A stretch of DNA of 55,279 nucleotides from Flavobacterium sp. BFFFF2. Lineage in GTDB: Bacteria > Bacteroidota > Bacteroidia > Flavobacteriales > Flavobacteriaceae. Each line of letters opens with the position of its first letter. Position 1 is the first letter of the stretch. Shown piece by piece: positions 44,441-52,390 of this stretch. Location: NCBI GenBank assembly GCA_002256385.1, contig NKJD01000022.1:1-55279 (forward strand), in the 5' to 3' direction. The notes under the pieces are model-generated. The model did no database searches. It was not told the DNA's origin and worked only from the letters and a program-made list of their open reading frames with translations. The translations under genes were made by a program, and so were the position numbers.

Positions 44441-46135
44441 CTACTTTCTATGCAAAGTCCCTTGCTGATCGCGGTAAAAACGGGCTTCGTTGGGTGCGGC
44501 AGGGGCTTCTGGGGCCAATGGAATGCCCGGATCTGCTGGCTCGGAGGTTTCTACGTCAAAATATTCATTTTCATTTTCGGGGCAATTGACACATTTAATT
44601 TGGTCGGGAGCCACCCGATACAAATAATCATCGGAGCTGAAATGCAAATTGAAGAAATCATTTTCTGATTGGTCAAAATTTTGCACAGTGGCATCGGTTT
44701 TAAACATCGTTCCTTCAGGTAAAAATAAATATAAATCAACTTTTTGGTCGCGGAATTTGCTTGAAATGGCGGTCGTAAAATAGTTGTTCAATATTAATTC
44801 ATTGCCCCGAAACACAAATCCATATTGTATTTTTTCGGCCCGTTGGTTGGCTTCTTTAAACGATTTGCCTTTGGCCAAACGTTCAATTTGCAAATAAGGC
44901 TGTTTGCGTCCCGTTTTCATAAAGTGAATGGTAATTTGGTTGGAATAGATAATGTCGTGATCTAATGAATCTTGTGTCAATCGATAATCTTCCATTTCAT
45001 CGATGTTTTTCGCAAACCGGTCGTTGTTGACAAACCGAACCTTTAAGGTGTCGTTTGCTATCAGTGTGAGGTTTTCTTTTTGTACATCCTTGCCTTCAAA
45101 AGCCATTTGCGAGGCTTCGCGGGCAATGAAAAAGATGGAAACACCAACAGCCAATATCCAAACCGCAATAAGCGTAAAGCGGACAATATTCCCCATGGAA
45201 CGCAATTGAGAATTGAGCATGCGAAGGCCCAATATCATCAAGAAAAACAACGGAATGCCAAAGCATAAAACAAATAGAATTCCCTGCACCCAATAAGGCG
45301 TCTCGAGCCCAATGGGCGTTTGTATATAATTGAATGCTTCAATATTGGCCATGCCCGACGAGCAAATCATGACAATGCCAGCCACACATATTGACAAAAA
45401 TCCGACGGCACTAAAAAACAAGACAACTGCACCTATTATTTTTGCTAATACACTAAAAATGGTATGAGCCAAGTCAGAAATGCCATCGCCAAAACGCTGC
45501 GTGCCGGTCTTTACGTGATTGCCCACTTTGGTATAATCCATTTGTTTGAATTTGTCTGAAACATGGTCAAATTCTTGGCGTACCTTTTTTTCAATGTTTG
45601 AAATATTGACGGGTTCACCTGTCATTTCGAGTTTTTCTGTCGTGGTCACTGCTGCCGGCATGGCAATCCACAAAATAAGGTAAATGAGCAAACCAGATCC
45701 GCCACCGAACACCAACAACAAAAGAATGATTTTGAGCCACACCGGATCGATCCCAAAATAATGACCCAAACCAGTACACACGCCCCCAATTAAGCCGTGA
45801 TCGGTGTCGCGGTATAATTTTCGGTGTTTTCTTGCTTCAAAAACAGGTTCGTCGTATACAGGCTCATCAGAGTCAATGCGGTAATCTTCTGGTTTACCCA
45901 TAATTTGGATTACCTCGTCTACATCGACCCGATTAATGACATGTTTGTCACTTTTTTGCCGATCGGCCAACAACTCAGCCACGCGCATTTCAATGTCTTT
46001 CATGATTTCTTCTTGGCCTCGGGCATCAGTCAATGAGCGTTTGATGGCTTCAAAGTAATGCGACAGTTCTTGGTAGGCATTTTCATCAATGTAAAAGATT
46101 AACCCACCGATATTGATGTTTTCTGTCTTATTCAT
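44441..46135 (-). CDS. PspC-domain membrane protein with N-terminal regulatory region
   Basis: This 564-residue protein starts with about 105 soluble residues (NINIGGLIFYIDENAYQELS, GKPEDY). The PspC domain follows (about 105-165, KLYRDTDHGLIGGVCTGLGHYFGIDPVWLKIILLLL, AMPAA), and then three or four more transmembrane segments between about 230 and 340. The C-terminal extracytoplasmic part has CVNCPENENE. PspC proteins take part in envelope stress responses. Its start overlaps the PadR gene by 8 bp, so regulator and membrane protein are coupled, the typical PadR-PspC arrangement of Bacteroidota. Confidence 0.88.
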   Translation of the reverse strand: MNKTENINIGGLIFYIDENAYQELSHYFEAIKRSLTDARGQEEIMKDIEMRVAELLADRQKSDKHVINRVDVDEVIQIMGKPEDYRIDSDEPVYDEPVFEARKHRKLYRDTDHGLIGGVCTGLGHYFGIDPVWLKIILLLLVFGGGSGLLIYLILWIAMPAAVTTTEKLEMTGEPVNISNIEKKVRQEFDHVSDKFKQMDYTKVGNHVKTGTQRFGDGISDLAHTIFSVLAKIIGAVVLFFSAVGFLSICVAGIVMICSSGMANIEAFNYIQTPIGLETPYWVQGILFVLCFGIPLFFLMILGLRMLNSQLRSMGNIVRFTLIAVWILAVGVSIFFIAREASQMAFEGKDVQKENLTLIANDTLKVRFVNNDRFAKNIDEMEDYRLTQDSLDHDIIYSNQITIHFMKTGRKQPYLQIERLAKGKSFKEANQRAEKIQYGFVFRGNELILNNYFTTAISSKFRDQKVDLYLFLPEGTMFKTDATVQNFDQSENDFFNLHFSSDDYLYRVAPDQIKCVNCPENENEYFDVETSEPADPGIPLAPEAPAAPNEARFYRDQQGTLHRK

Positions 46136-46469
46136 GGTGTTCTGTTTTTTGAGTGATGGTATGTACTGCGTCGGACAATTCGATCCAAGTATTGTTTAAT
46201 TCATTTAAAAAAGTGCGGCCCAATTCGGTTAAGCCATAATATTTGCGGGGTGGCCCCGAACTAGATTCCTCCCAGCGATAGGTGAGCAATCCGTCGTTTT
46301 TGAGTCGGGTAAGCAACGGGTATACCGTGCCCTCCACCACCAGCAGACGGGCTTCTTTGAGTGTTTCGAGTATTTCAGAGGTGTACGCTTCGTTTTCGCG
46401 CAATACCGACAAAATACAAAACTCCAGAATCCCCTTGCGCATTTGCGCCTTGGTGTTTTCTATATTCAT
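46128..46469 (-). CDS. PadR-family transcriptional regulator
   Basis: This 113-residue winged-helix regulator has the PadR core: RKGILEFCILSVLRENEAY, SEILETLKEARLLVVEGTVYPLLTRLKNDGLLTYRWEES, PPRKYYGLTELG. It begins at ATGA shared with the stop of the small upstream gene, and its own end overlaps the PspC gene by 8 bp. PadR repressors of this kind often control their own operon. Confidence 0.93.
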   Translation of the reverse strand: MNIENTKAQMRKGILEFCILSVLRENEAYTSEILETLKEARLLVVEGTVYPLLTRLKNDGLLTYRWEESSSGPPRKYYGLTELGRTFLNELNNTWIELSDAVHTITQKTEHHE

Positions 46470-46606
46470 GATGAGTGGTTTTGGATGGGTTGATAATAGT
46501 AACTTTTAATCTGTTGACTCTTTTTATGAGCTGGCTTTGGTTTGGAATATAACACGGAAGTTATACTAGACAAAAACAAGGCGACACAAACAGCAATTTT
46601 AATCAT
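46466..46606 (-). CDS. Small secreted or membrane peptide, 46 residues
   Basis: This short frame reads MIKIAVCVALFLSSITSVLY followed by SKPKPAHKKSQQIKSYYYQP and IQNHSS. It has a hydrophobic N-terminal segment (4-20) and a basic, Tyr-rich tail. AAAGGAAA stands about 5 nt before the ATG, 11 nt after the stop of the preceding secreted-protein gene. The stop codon overlaps the PadR start (ATGA). The spacing and coupling argue for a genuine gene. No family is recognised. Confidence 0.6.
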   Translation of the reverse strand: MIKIAVCVALFLSSITSVLYSKPKPAHKKSQQIKSYYYQPIQNHSS

Positions 46607-46617
46607 ATCGATTTCCT

Positions 46618-46986
46618 TTAAAAGTTCACTTGTTCCTTGTTCATAATCACTTTGATGTCTGAAGCATCTTTTGCTTTCAATTCTAAAGTGTACACACCAA
46701 AAGCTTCAATGTCAATGTCTATATCTTCATTTCCTTTGATTTCTTTGGATATGATTGCCTTGCCATTTGACTGTAAAACACGAAGCGTAAAAGTTTCTGA
46801 AAAACGGGGCATGATATGCAAATGAACCACGGTGTCTTCTGGAAATGTGAATTCGAAAAGCGTGGGCTTCACATGCGAAACGGATTCCAGCGAAATGAGG
46901 GGCGCTACCCTACTTTGGGCCCTGCTGACGGCCATTTGTCCGAGTAGCAATGTGATGAATACTGCTTGAAGGATGATTGTTTTCAT
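46618..46986 (-). CDS. Hypothetical secreted protein
   Basis: This 122-residue protein has a signal peptide (IILQAVFITLLLGQMAVSRAQ) and a compact beta-sandwich-like body (FEFTFPEDTVVHLHIMP, FTLRVLQSNGKAIISKEIKG, FGVYTLELKAKD). This resembles a C-terminal T9SS-like or Por secretion fold in spacing but lacks its GIY and KxxK ends. It is the first gene of a run that continues with the small peptide, PadR and PspC genes. Function unknown, likely periplasmic or surface. Confidence 0.7.
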   Translation of the reverse strand: MKTIILQAVFITLLLGQMAVSRAQSRVAPLISLESVSHVKPTLFEFTFPEDTVVHLHIMPRFSETFTLRVLQSNGKAIISKEIKGNEDIDIDIEAFGVYTLELKAKDASDIKVIMNKEQVNF

Positions 46987-47019
46987 GATTTGATTGATTT
47001 GATTGATTTGATTGATGAT
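46987..47019. repeat. GATTGATTT nonamer tandem repeat
   Basis: About three and a half copies of the 9-nt unit GATTGATTT lie immediately upstream of the start codon of the secreted-protein gene, inside its probable leader. Slippage here could change the distance between promoter or ribosome site and start. Confidence 0.7.
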
Positions 47020-47234
47020 TGAAACTCAAATTTGATTTTCGTAAACTACTGGGGTATGACCATTATTTTACATGACAAAGATAAGGCCAAAAGCAGGTAT
47101 CATGCATTACAAAGTACCTAAGATTAACATAATATTAACATTTAGCAAAAAACCTTTTAAAATTTGTGAAGCATGTAAACACAAATCATTTATATTTGAA
47201 CTGCCTTAAACACCTTTGCCAAACCCCTATTTCA
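47020..47234. other. Short AT-rich intergenic region
   Basis: Between the divergent secreted-protein operon and the DUF4442 gene. An upstream extension of the DUF4442 frame to 47166 exists, but its residues are unlike the family. No clear promoter box was assigned. Confidence 0.4.
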
Positions 47235-47690
47235 ATGAACTTTTCCCCATCAACGATCAATCGTTTTTTACTTTTTAAATTGCCCGCGGCCTTTTTTTGT
47301 GGGGTGCGGGTAAAAACGTTGGCTGACGATTTTTGCGAAGTACATGTTACATTCAGGTGGATCAATCAGAATCCGTTTGGGTCTATGTACTTTGCCGTGT
47401 TGAATATGGCCGCCGAATTAACAACAGGCGTTTTGGTGATGCGTGCGCTTTCTGAAACCGGTACTCGTGCCTCTATGTTGGTGATTGGCCAGCAAACACA
47501 TTTCTTAAAAAAAGCAACGGGAACCATTACTTTTAAATGCGAACAACAACAATTGGTTGCCGACTGCTTAAAAGCCCTGTCACTGAGCAAAGATCCACAA
47601 ACACTCACTCTAGAAAGTGAAGGTTACAACGAACAAGGCGAATTGGTGGCCCGTTCTGAGTTTTATTGGTCATTAAAACAGCGCGCTTAA
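47235..47690 (+). CDS. DUF4442 hot-dog-fold thioesterase-like protein
   Basis: The ATG at 47235 gives a 151-residue protein (MNFSPSTINRFLLFKLPAA). It matches the DUF4442/YiiD C-terminal-like hot-dog family: FCEVHVTFRWINQNPFGSMYFAVLNMAAELTTGVLVM contains the N-P-x-G-S-M-Y-F-A segment where related thioesterases carry their active-site helix. It may act on acyl-CoA or acyl carrier substrates, which is unproved. It lies 88 bp upstream of the TIGR01777 gene on the same strand. Confidence 0.82.
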   Translation: MNFSPSTINRFLLFKLPAAFFCGVRVKTLADDFCEVHVTFRWINQNPFGSMYFAVLNMAAELTTGVLVMRALSETGTRASMLVIGQQTHFLKKATGTITFKCEQQQLVADCLKALSLSKDPQTLTLESEGYNEQGELVARSEFYWSLKQRA

Positions 47691-47778
47691 GTTTTACAAA
47701 CGTTAACATAGCCATAAAAACAGGAGAAGCATTTTAATTGAGCGTACCTTTGTAGCCAATATATATTAGCATTCAACC

Positions 47779-48702
47779 ATGCGCATTCTAATTACCGGGG
47801 CCACTGGCTTGGTAGGAAAATCTCTCGTTACGGCCCTTCAAAAAAAAGGGCATACCATTCATTATTTTACCACCCGCAAGGCTTCCATTAAACATGAAAC
47901 AGGTTTGCATGGGTATTTTTGGAATCCATTGATTGGCTCCATGGACACCGATGCTTTTCAGGGTGTAGAAGCCATTGTACATTTGGCTGGTGCCACCATT
48001 TCAAATCCGTGGACCAAAGCGTATAAGCAAGAAATCTTAGAAAGCCGCATCCTTGGCTTAGACCTCATTTACACCTATTTACACAAACACACCCACAGCA
48101 TAAAACAGCTGGTTTCCGCATCAGGGACAGGTGTTTATCCAGATGCAACAGGCAAAACTTACACTGAAGCCGACCACGTGTCAGCCAAAGGTTTTCTGGG
48201 CCAGGTAGTGGTGGAATGGGAGGCGCGCGCACATCGGTTTCAACAATTGGGTATTCAAGTGTGCTGCCTCCGAACGGGCGTGGTGTTAGATCCGTTTGAA
48301 GGTGCTTATCCACAATTGGCCAAAACATTTCAATGGAAAATAGGCAGTATTCCTGGCAAGGGAACCCAGTTTTTTCCATGGATTCACCGCGCTGATTTGG
48401 TAGAAGTATATGTGGAAGCTATTGAAAAACAATGGTCTGGCATCATCAATGCGGTGGCACCCGATTGCATTACACAAAAGCAATTAAGTCATTGTTTGAA
48501 ACAAGTGTACCAACAGCCGTTTTTATTCCCACGCATTCCCGAATTCGTTTTTAGGTTGTTGTTGGGCGAACGAGCCGATTTAATTTTGCTTGGCGCCGCC
48601 ATTGAACCCGCCCGATTAATTCAAATGGGGTTTGCATTTCACTATCCGACCATTAAACCCGCGCTTGAGGCGGTGATTGCCGAATACGACGCTAAAAAGT
48701 AG
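47779..48702 (+). CDS. TIGR01777-family epimerase (YfcH/SDR39U1-like)
   Basis: This 307-residue NAD(P)-binding protein of the extended SDR superfamily has the Rossmann GATGLVGKSL at residues 7-16, VEAIVHLAGATIS, ESRILGLDLI, the SASGTGVYPD segment with a YxxxK-less active site typical of this family, RTGVVLDPFEGAYPQL, and the C-terminal DUF1731-like tail (ERADLILLGAAIEPARL, FHYPTIKPALEAV). Substrate unknown. TACCTTTG at 47745-47752 is a plausible -7 box. Its end overlaps the outer-membrane protein gene on the other strand by 11 bp. Confidence 0.9.
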   Translation: MRILITGATGLVGKSLVTALQKKGHTIHYFTTRKASIKHETGLHGYFWNPLIGSMDTDAFQGVEAIVHLAGATISNPWTKAYKQEILESRILGLDLIYTYLHKHTHSIKQLVSASGTGVYPDATGKTYTEADHVSAKGFLGQVVVEWEARAHRFQQLGIQVCCLRTGVVLDPFEGAYPQLAKTFQWKIGSIPGKGTQFFPWIHRADLVEVYVEAIEKQWSGIINAVAPDCITQKQLSHCLKQVYQQPFLFPRIPEFVFRLLLGERADLILLGAAIEPARLIQMGFAFHYPTIKPALEAVIAEYDAKK

Positions 48703-51700
48703 CGCGCAATTGCACCGAGCCCGTGTGCACCACGGGTACATTTTCACTTTTGCGGCCTTGATACGTCAAATTGAAATCTAAAAATTTGGTGAGGCTTTTT
48801 TGGATAAACAATTTCCATGTTTGGTTTTCGCCCGGTTGCAAAGCTTCGAGCATCTGAAAAGCGGCAGGCGCATTGGCATTGCCCGAAAATGCGTTGCGGT
48901 AGTAGGCCCATTCTCCATTTAAACTCCACCTGCCAGGTACCGCATGATTGATCGTCGTGCCCATGCGTTGTTGTTGCAAATGTTCGCCTTCGCCCAGTTG
49001 GTTCTTTTTGTACTGCCAGTCATAGAACACCGCAAAACTGGTGTTAAGGTGCAACAAATAGGTCAGTGTTGGGCCTATTGCTTGCGTGATGATTTGGTAA
49101 TTTCTGGAGGCATAATTCTCCGACATCAACAGCGTATTTTGCCATTTACTTTGCACATTCACCAACCATGTTTTGTCAATCAGGTGAAAATAATTGGCCT
49201 GATGGCCCAAAGACTTGCTAAATTGATTGCCCGTTACCAGCCAATTTTTCAACTCATTATAAGTATAGGTATAAACCACAGAATGTCTTTGTAATCCCCT
49301 GCGGTAAAAAAGTGAATTTCGGAATGACCAATTCATCCCCAACACGTCCAATTCGCCGGTGGCAAAGGGGTTTAAATCAAAACTTTCTTGGGTGCGTTTC
49401 ACTTTGCGGTCAGCTTGCCATGCCAACTGATTGTACCATTGCGACAACCATTGCTGCACACCGCCTTTTTGCTGCCAACTGTTCGGGTTGATGCTCAAGG
49501 TTTGCGCCCATTTGTTTTGGTGGGTTTTAATATAGGTCTGATTGGGTAAAAACACCTTGATGTACAAGGCCAGATCTGGGTAGGGAGCCACTTCAAATTC
49601 TTGCAATTCCTGAATGCCGTTGCCATTGTAATCGTTCCACATATAGACGCCTTGCCCTGGATTCACTTTCACAAAAGTAAATTCTTGCTGGGGCAAGCTG
49701 CCCGAAAGGGTTTCATAAGTAATGGTCGACATGAAAAAACCTTTCAGGTATTGGTCGTTGTAAATTAGACGCGCATTGAGCGAAGGCAAATTGGACTTGC
49801 TTGGATCGGTAAATTGCAATTCGCGGTAATTGACAAAAGCCCCCAATTGGGTTTGCGACGTTTGAATCAATTGCGACTTGATGAAATACGATCGGGAAGT
49901 GTTCACCCGAGTTAAACGGCCGCTTTGTACACTGTCGTTGGTGCGAAGTAAAAACCCGACTTGCGCAAACACCTTGGTGCTGTCGCCACGCCCCAATTGC
50001 GCACCCCATTCGTTAAATCGTTGGCTGAGACCCGTAAGCAATTGGGTGGCCCGGTCGCTTTGTTGGTTGTTTTCGGCCCGAAATGATCCACCAGCCCAAT
50101 TGTTCCCAAACGAATGCCGCACGCTGCTTTGGTTTCTAATAAATTGGGCTATGTTGTTGGTTCCTTGGCTATTTAGTATAGAACTTTGCTGGGTCCAATT
50201 CCATTTTTCGTGGGTCAACAAACCCCTCATGTTGTGGCGTGTCCCTGAAAAGGCGTTGCCTATTTCGAGGTGTTCCATCCGGTAATTCCAATTCCCTTTT
50301 TCGGGGTGTTTCAACTCCAGTCCTCCCGACCACAAGCTTTGGGTGCCTTCGGTTCCGGTGATGTTCCAATCGCGGTTAAATTCAATATTTAACAAACGTT
50401 CTACCGTTTTAAATTGCGATTGAATCCATTGACCCGAGGCCACCGCATCAAGCGACCATTGGCGCGTGTACAATCTTTGTTGGCCTTTAAATTTTCCGGC
50501 CATGCCCACATTGGCTTGGTCATCTTTGCTGGAATACAAATTTTGGTCATAATTACTCACCGCCACATCGGCTTGCAGGTTGGTTTTTTCAGAGGGTTGA
50601 AATCCGCCATTAAGCGTAGCCACCTGTAATTGGGAGGGTGCCACCAATTTTACAACGGGCTCATAACTCCCTTGAGGTACGCCATTGAGGGGTGGGGTGT
50701 ATTCATAAATTTTACCCACAGCGTTGGCATTTTGCAATATATAATTTCCCTGAAAAGGGCCAAAAAAAGTAAAACTCACGGCGTACAATGCGTCTTGTGG
50801 ATTGCTTGAATATTCATAATAGGTAACGCTCCCAACGGTTGTTTTTTTGTACAGAATGCGGTTTTCGCTATAAGCTTGTTCGTAGGCTGAGGGCGCAAAC
50901 ATCAAATTCGGGTCGTTGCCCGCCAAGCGAAGTACTTCCACCTGATTCGCCGACAAATTCTGTTGCAAAGGCTGGGTCTTGATATCACTTTCGGTATACA
51001 CATTGCTGCCTATTTTCCATGAACGGTCTTCGTGCTGAAACCCTGCCGTGGCCAAGTAGCGGTTAAAGTTCCGGTCAGAATATTGGTATTCAATGGCAAT
51101 CCGCATTTCGGAGGTAATCGGAAAAAGTGATGTAAACCTGATTTCGCCTGCGTTGTAGTCGATGGTATAATCTTGGTTTTCGCCCCGTTTGCGCAAAATA
51201 CCATTCACGTAGACCCGCTCAGAACCCGAAATGATGACCACATATAATTCGCCATTATTACCCTTTAATTTGTACGGCCCTTGGTTGCCTTCTTGGCCCA
51301 CAAAGGTGCTTTTGGCATAATAGCCTCGCACAATGCCTGCTGCCGCCGAAGCTGTTTCTTTGGTTTCTGCTTTGTCCCATTGCACAAAACCCGTTACCCC
51401 TTGCACCTTCTTGTTGTAGAGCAACATCGGGTTTGTCGTGTTTTCCAAAAATAAATCCCCGCCTTTAATCGACCAATTTTTTGAATATAATTCCACAAAC
51501 AATTGGTCAAACTGGTCGAGTTTTTGCGAATACCCCCCGCTTTGCAGCGGAATGTTGGCATCTTGTATAGAAGCGCGAATGCTGACTTTGTCTGATAAAT
51601 TTCCAGTGATCTGCAAATCCAAATTGGAAATGGTAGACGTATTCTGATTGGAACCCAAGCGAATGCCACGCACCAAATTACCTTGGGTGGTCAACCCCGA

Positions 51701-52087
51701 AAGTGGCGCAAATCCTTGCAATGGTTTGTTGATCCGAACCAATTTACCTTTGGCCGTTTCAATTACGCGCTCTGGGTTATAAGGCGTGTAATGTTTGGTT
51801 AAAAAATCAGGATAAGGCCGAAACCACACTTTCACGGAGTCGGGTCGTGGTTGGTTGGGGACCCAAATGAGGGTGTTGTTTTTAAAATTGATCGAATACC
51901 GTTGCGAATCAATAGGATTCCCTTGCAGGTCGGTGATTTTAAAAAAATTCGGATTGATGGGCGTAAAATGTAAGGTGGTGGAATCTTTTGCAGTGCCTAT
52001 TTTTTTGGTGGTATACACGCTGTCAGCCTCTTGAGACCAAGCCAATACGCTGCAAAGCAAACCCGAAAAAATCAAAACAAAACGCAT
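48692..52087 (-). CDS. Large outer-membrane beta-barrel protein of unknown function
   Basis: This 1131-residue protein has a signal peptide (FVLIFSGLLCSVLAWSQ), a short beta domain (about 25-120, KVWFRPYPDFL) and a very long series of amphipathic strands, ending in GSVQLRATF, a classic barrel terminus with final Phe. Near 125-215 the run GNLVRGIRLGSNQN, LDLQITGNLSDKVSIRASI, DANIPLQ and FDQLFVELYSKNWSIKGGDL resembles segments in SprA-like and other large Bacteroidota barrel proteins. A calcium-binding-like DYNGNGIQELQEFE motif occurs near 825. The family is conserved in Bacteroidota as far as I can judge, without known role. It is probably an outer-membrane assembly or transport component; this is inference. 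Confidence 0.7.
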   Translation of the reverse strand: MRFVLIFSGLLCSVLAWSQEADSVYTTKKIGTAKDSTTLHFTPINPNFFKITDLQGNPIDSQRYSINFKNNTLIWVPNQPRPDSVKVWFRPYPDFLTKHYTPYNPERVIETAKGKLVRINKPLQGFAPLSGLTTQGNLVRGIRLGSNQNTSTISNLDLQITGNLSDKVSIRASIQDANIPLQSGGYSQKLDQFDQLFVELYSKNWSIKGGDLFLENTTNPMLLYNKKVQGVTGFVQWDKAETKETASAAAGIVRGYYAKSTFVGQEGNQGPYKLKGNNGELYVVIISGSERVYVNGILRKRGENQDYTIDYNAGEIRFTSLFPITSEMRIAIEYQYSDRNFNRYLATAGFQHEDRSWKIGSNVYTESDIKTQPLQQNLSANQVEVLRLAGNDPNLMFAPSAYEQAYSENRILYKKTTVGSVTYYEYSSNPQDALYAVSFTFFGPFQGNYILQNANAVGKIYEYTPPLNGVPQGSYEPVVKLVAPSQLQVATLNGGFQPSEKTNLQADVAVSNYDQNLYSSKDDQANVGMAGKFKGQQRLYTRQWSLDAVASGQWIQSQFKTVERLLNIEFNRDWNITGTEGTQSLWSGGLELKHPEKGNWNYRMEHLEIGNAFSGTRHNMRGLLTHEKWNWTQQSSILNSQGTNNIAQFIRNQSSVRHSFGNNWAGGSFRAENNQQSDRATQLLTGLSQRFNEWGAQLGRGDSTKVFAQVGFLLRTNDSVQSGRLTRVNTSRSYFIKSQLIQTSQTQLGAFVNYRELQFTDPSKSNLPSLNARLIYNDQYLKGFFMSTITYETLSGSLPQQEFTFVKVNPGQGVYMWNDYNGNGIQELQEFEVAPYPDLALYIKVFLPNQTYIKTHQNKWAQTLSINPNSWQQKGGVQQWLSQWYNQLAWQADRKVKRTQESFDLNPFATGELDVLGMNWSFRNSLFYRRGLQRHSVVYTYTYNELKNWLVTGNQFSKSLGHQANYFHLIDKTWLVNVQSKWQNTLLMSENYASRNYQIITQAIGPTLTYLLHLNTSFAVFYDWQYKKNQLGEGEHLQQQRMGTTINHAVPGRWSLNGEWAYYRNAFSGNANAPAAFQMLEALQPGENQTWKLFIQKSLTKFLDFNLTYQGRKSENVPVVHTGSVQLRATF

Positions 52088-52390
52088 AGTTACTTAACTC
52101 CGATGGGTCAAAAATAGTATAAAATAGGGCAAAAATGCAGATATAAATGAAGGGTGAAAATCGACTTTTATTAACATTTATTTCCATTTGCCTCATTAAA
52201 ATGAAGGTCAGTGTTAAATAATTGAATTAAATCTAATTTATGCCATTTATTAATTAATTTAATGAAAGCCATCATATAAATACTATTATTCAACTATTAA
52301 CAATAATTCGTTAATGTATCCAATTTAAATGTATTTTTGACTCGTAAAACAGGCGCAAGCCTAGGATGAAATTAACTTAATTTTTTTATT
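52088..52390. promoter_or_regulatory. Divergent AT-rich promoter region
   Basis: No gene is visible. On the plus strand TATTTTTG at 52332-52339 fits the -7 consensus for the adhesin gene, with no clear -33 box. On the minus strand TATTTTTG at 52109-52116 could serve the barrel protein gene. Both assignments are tentative. Confidence 0.4.
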
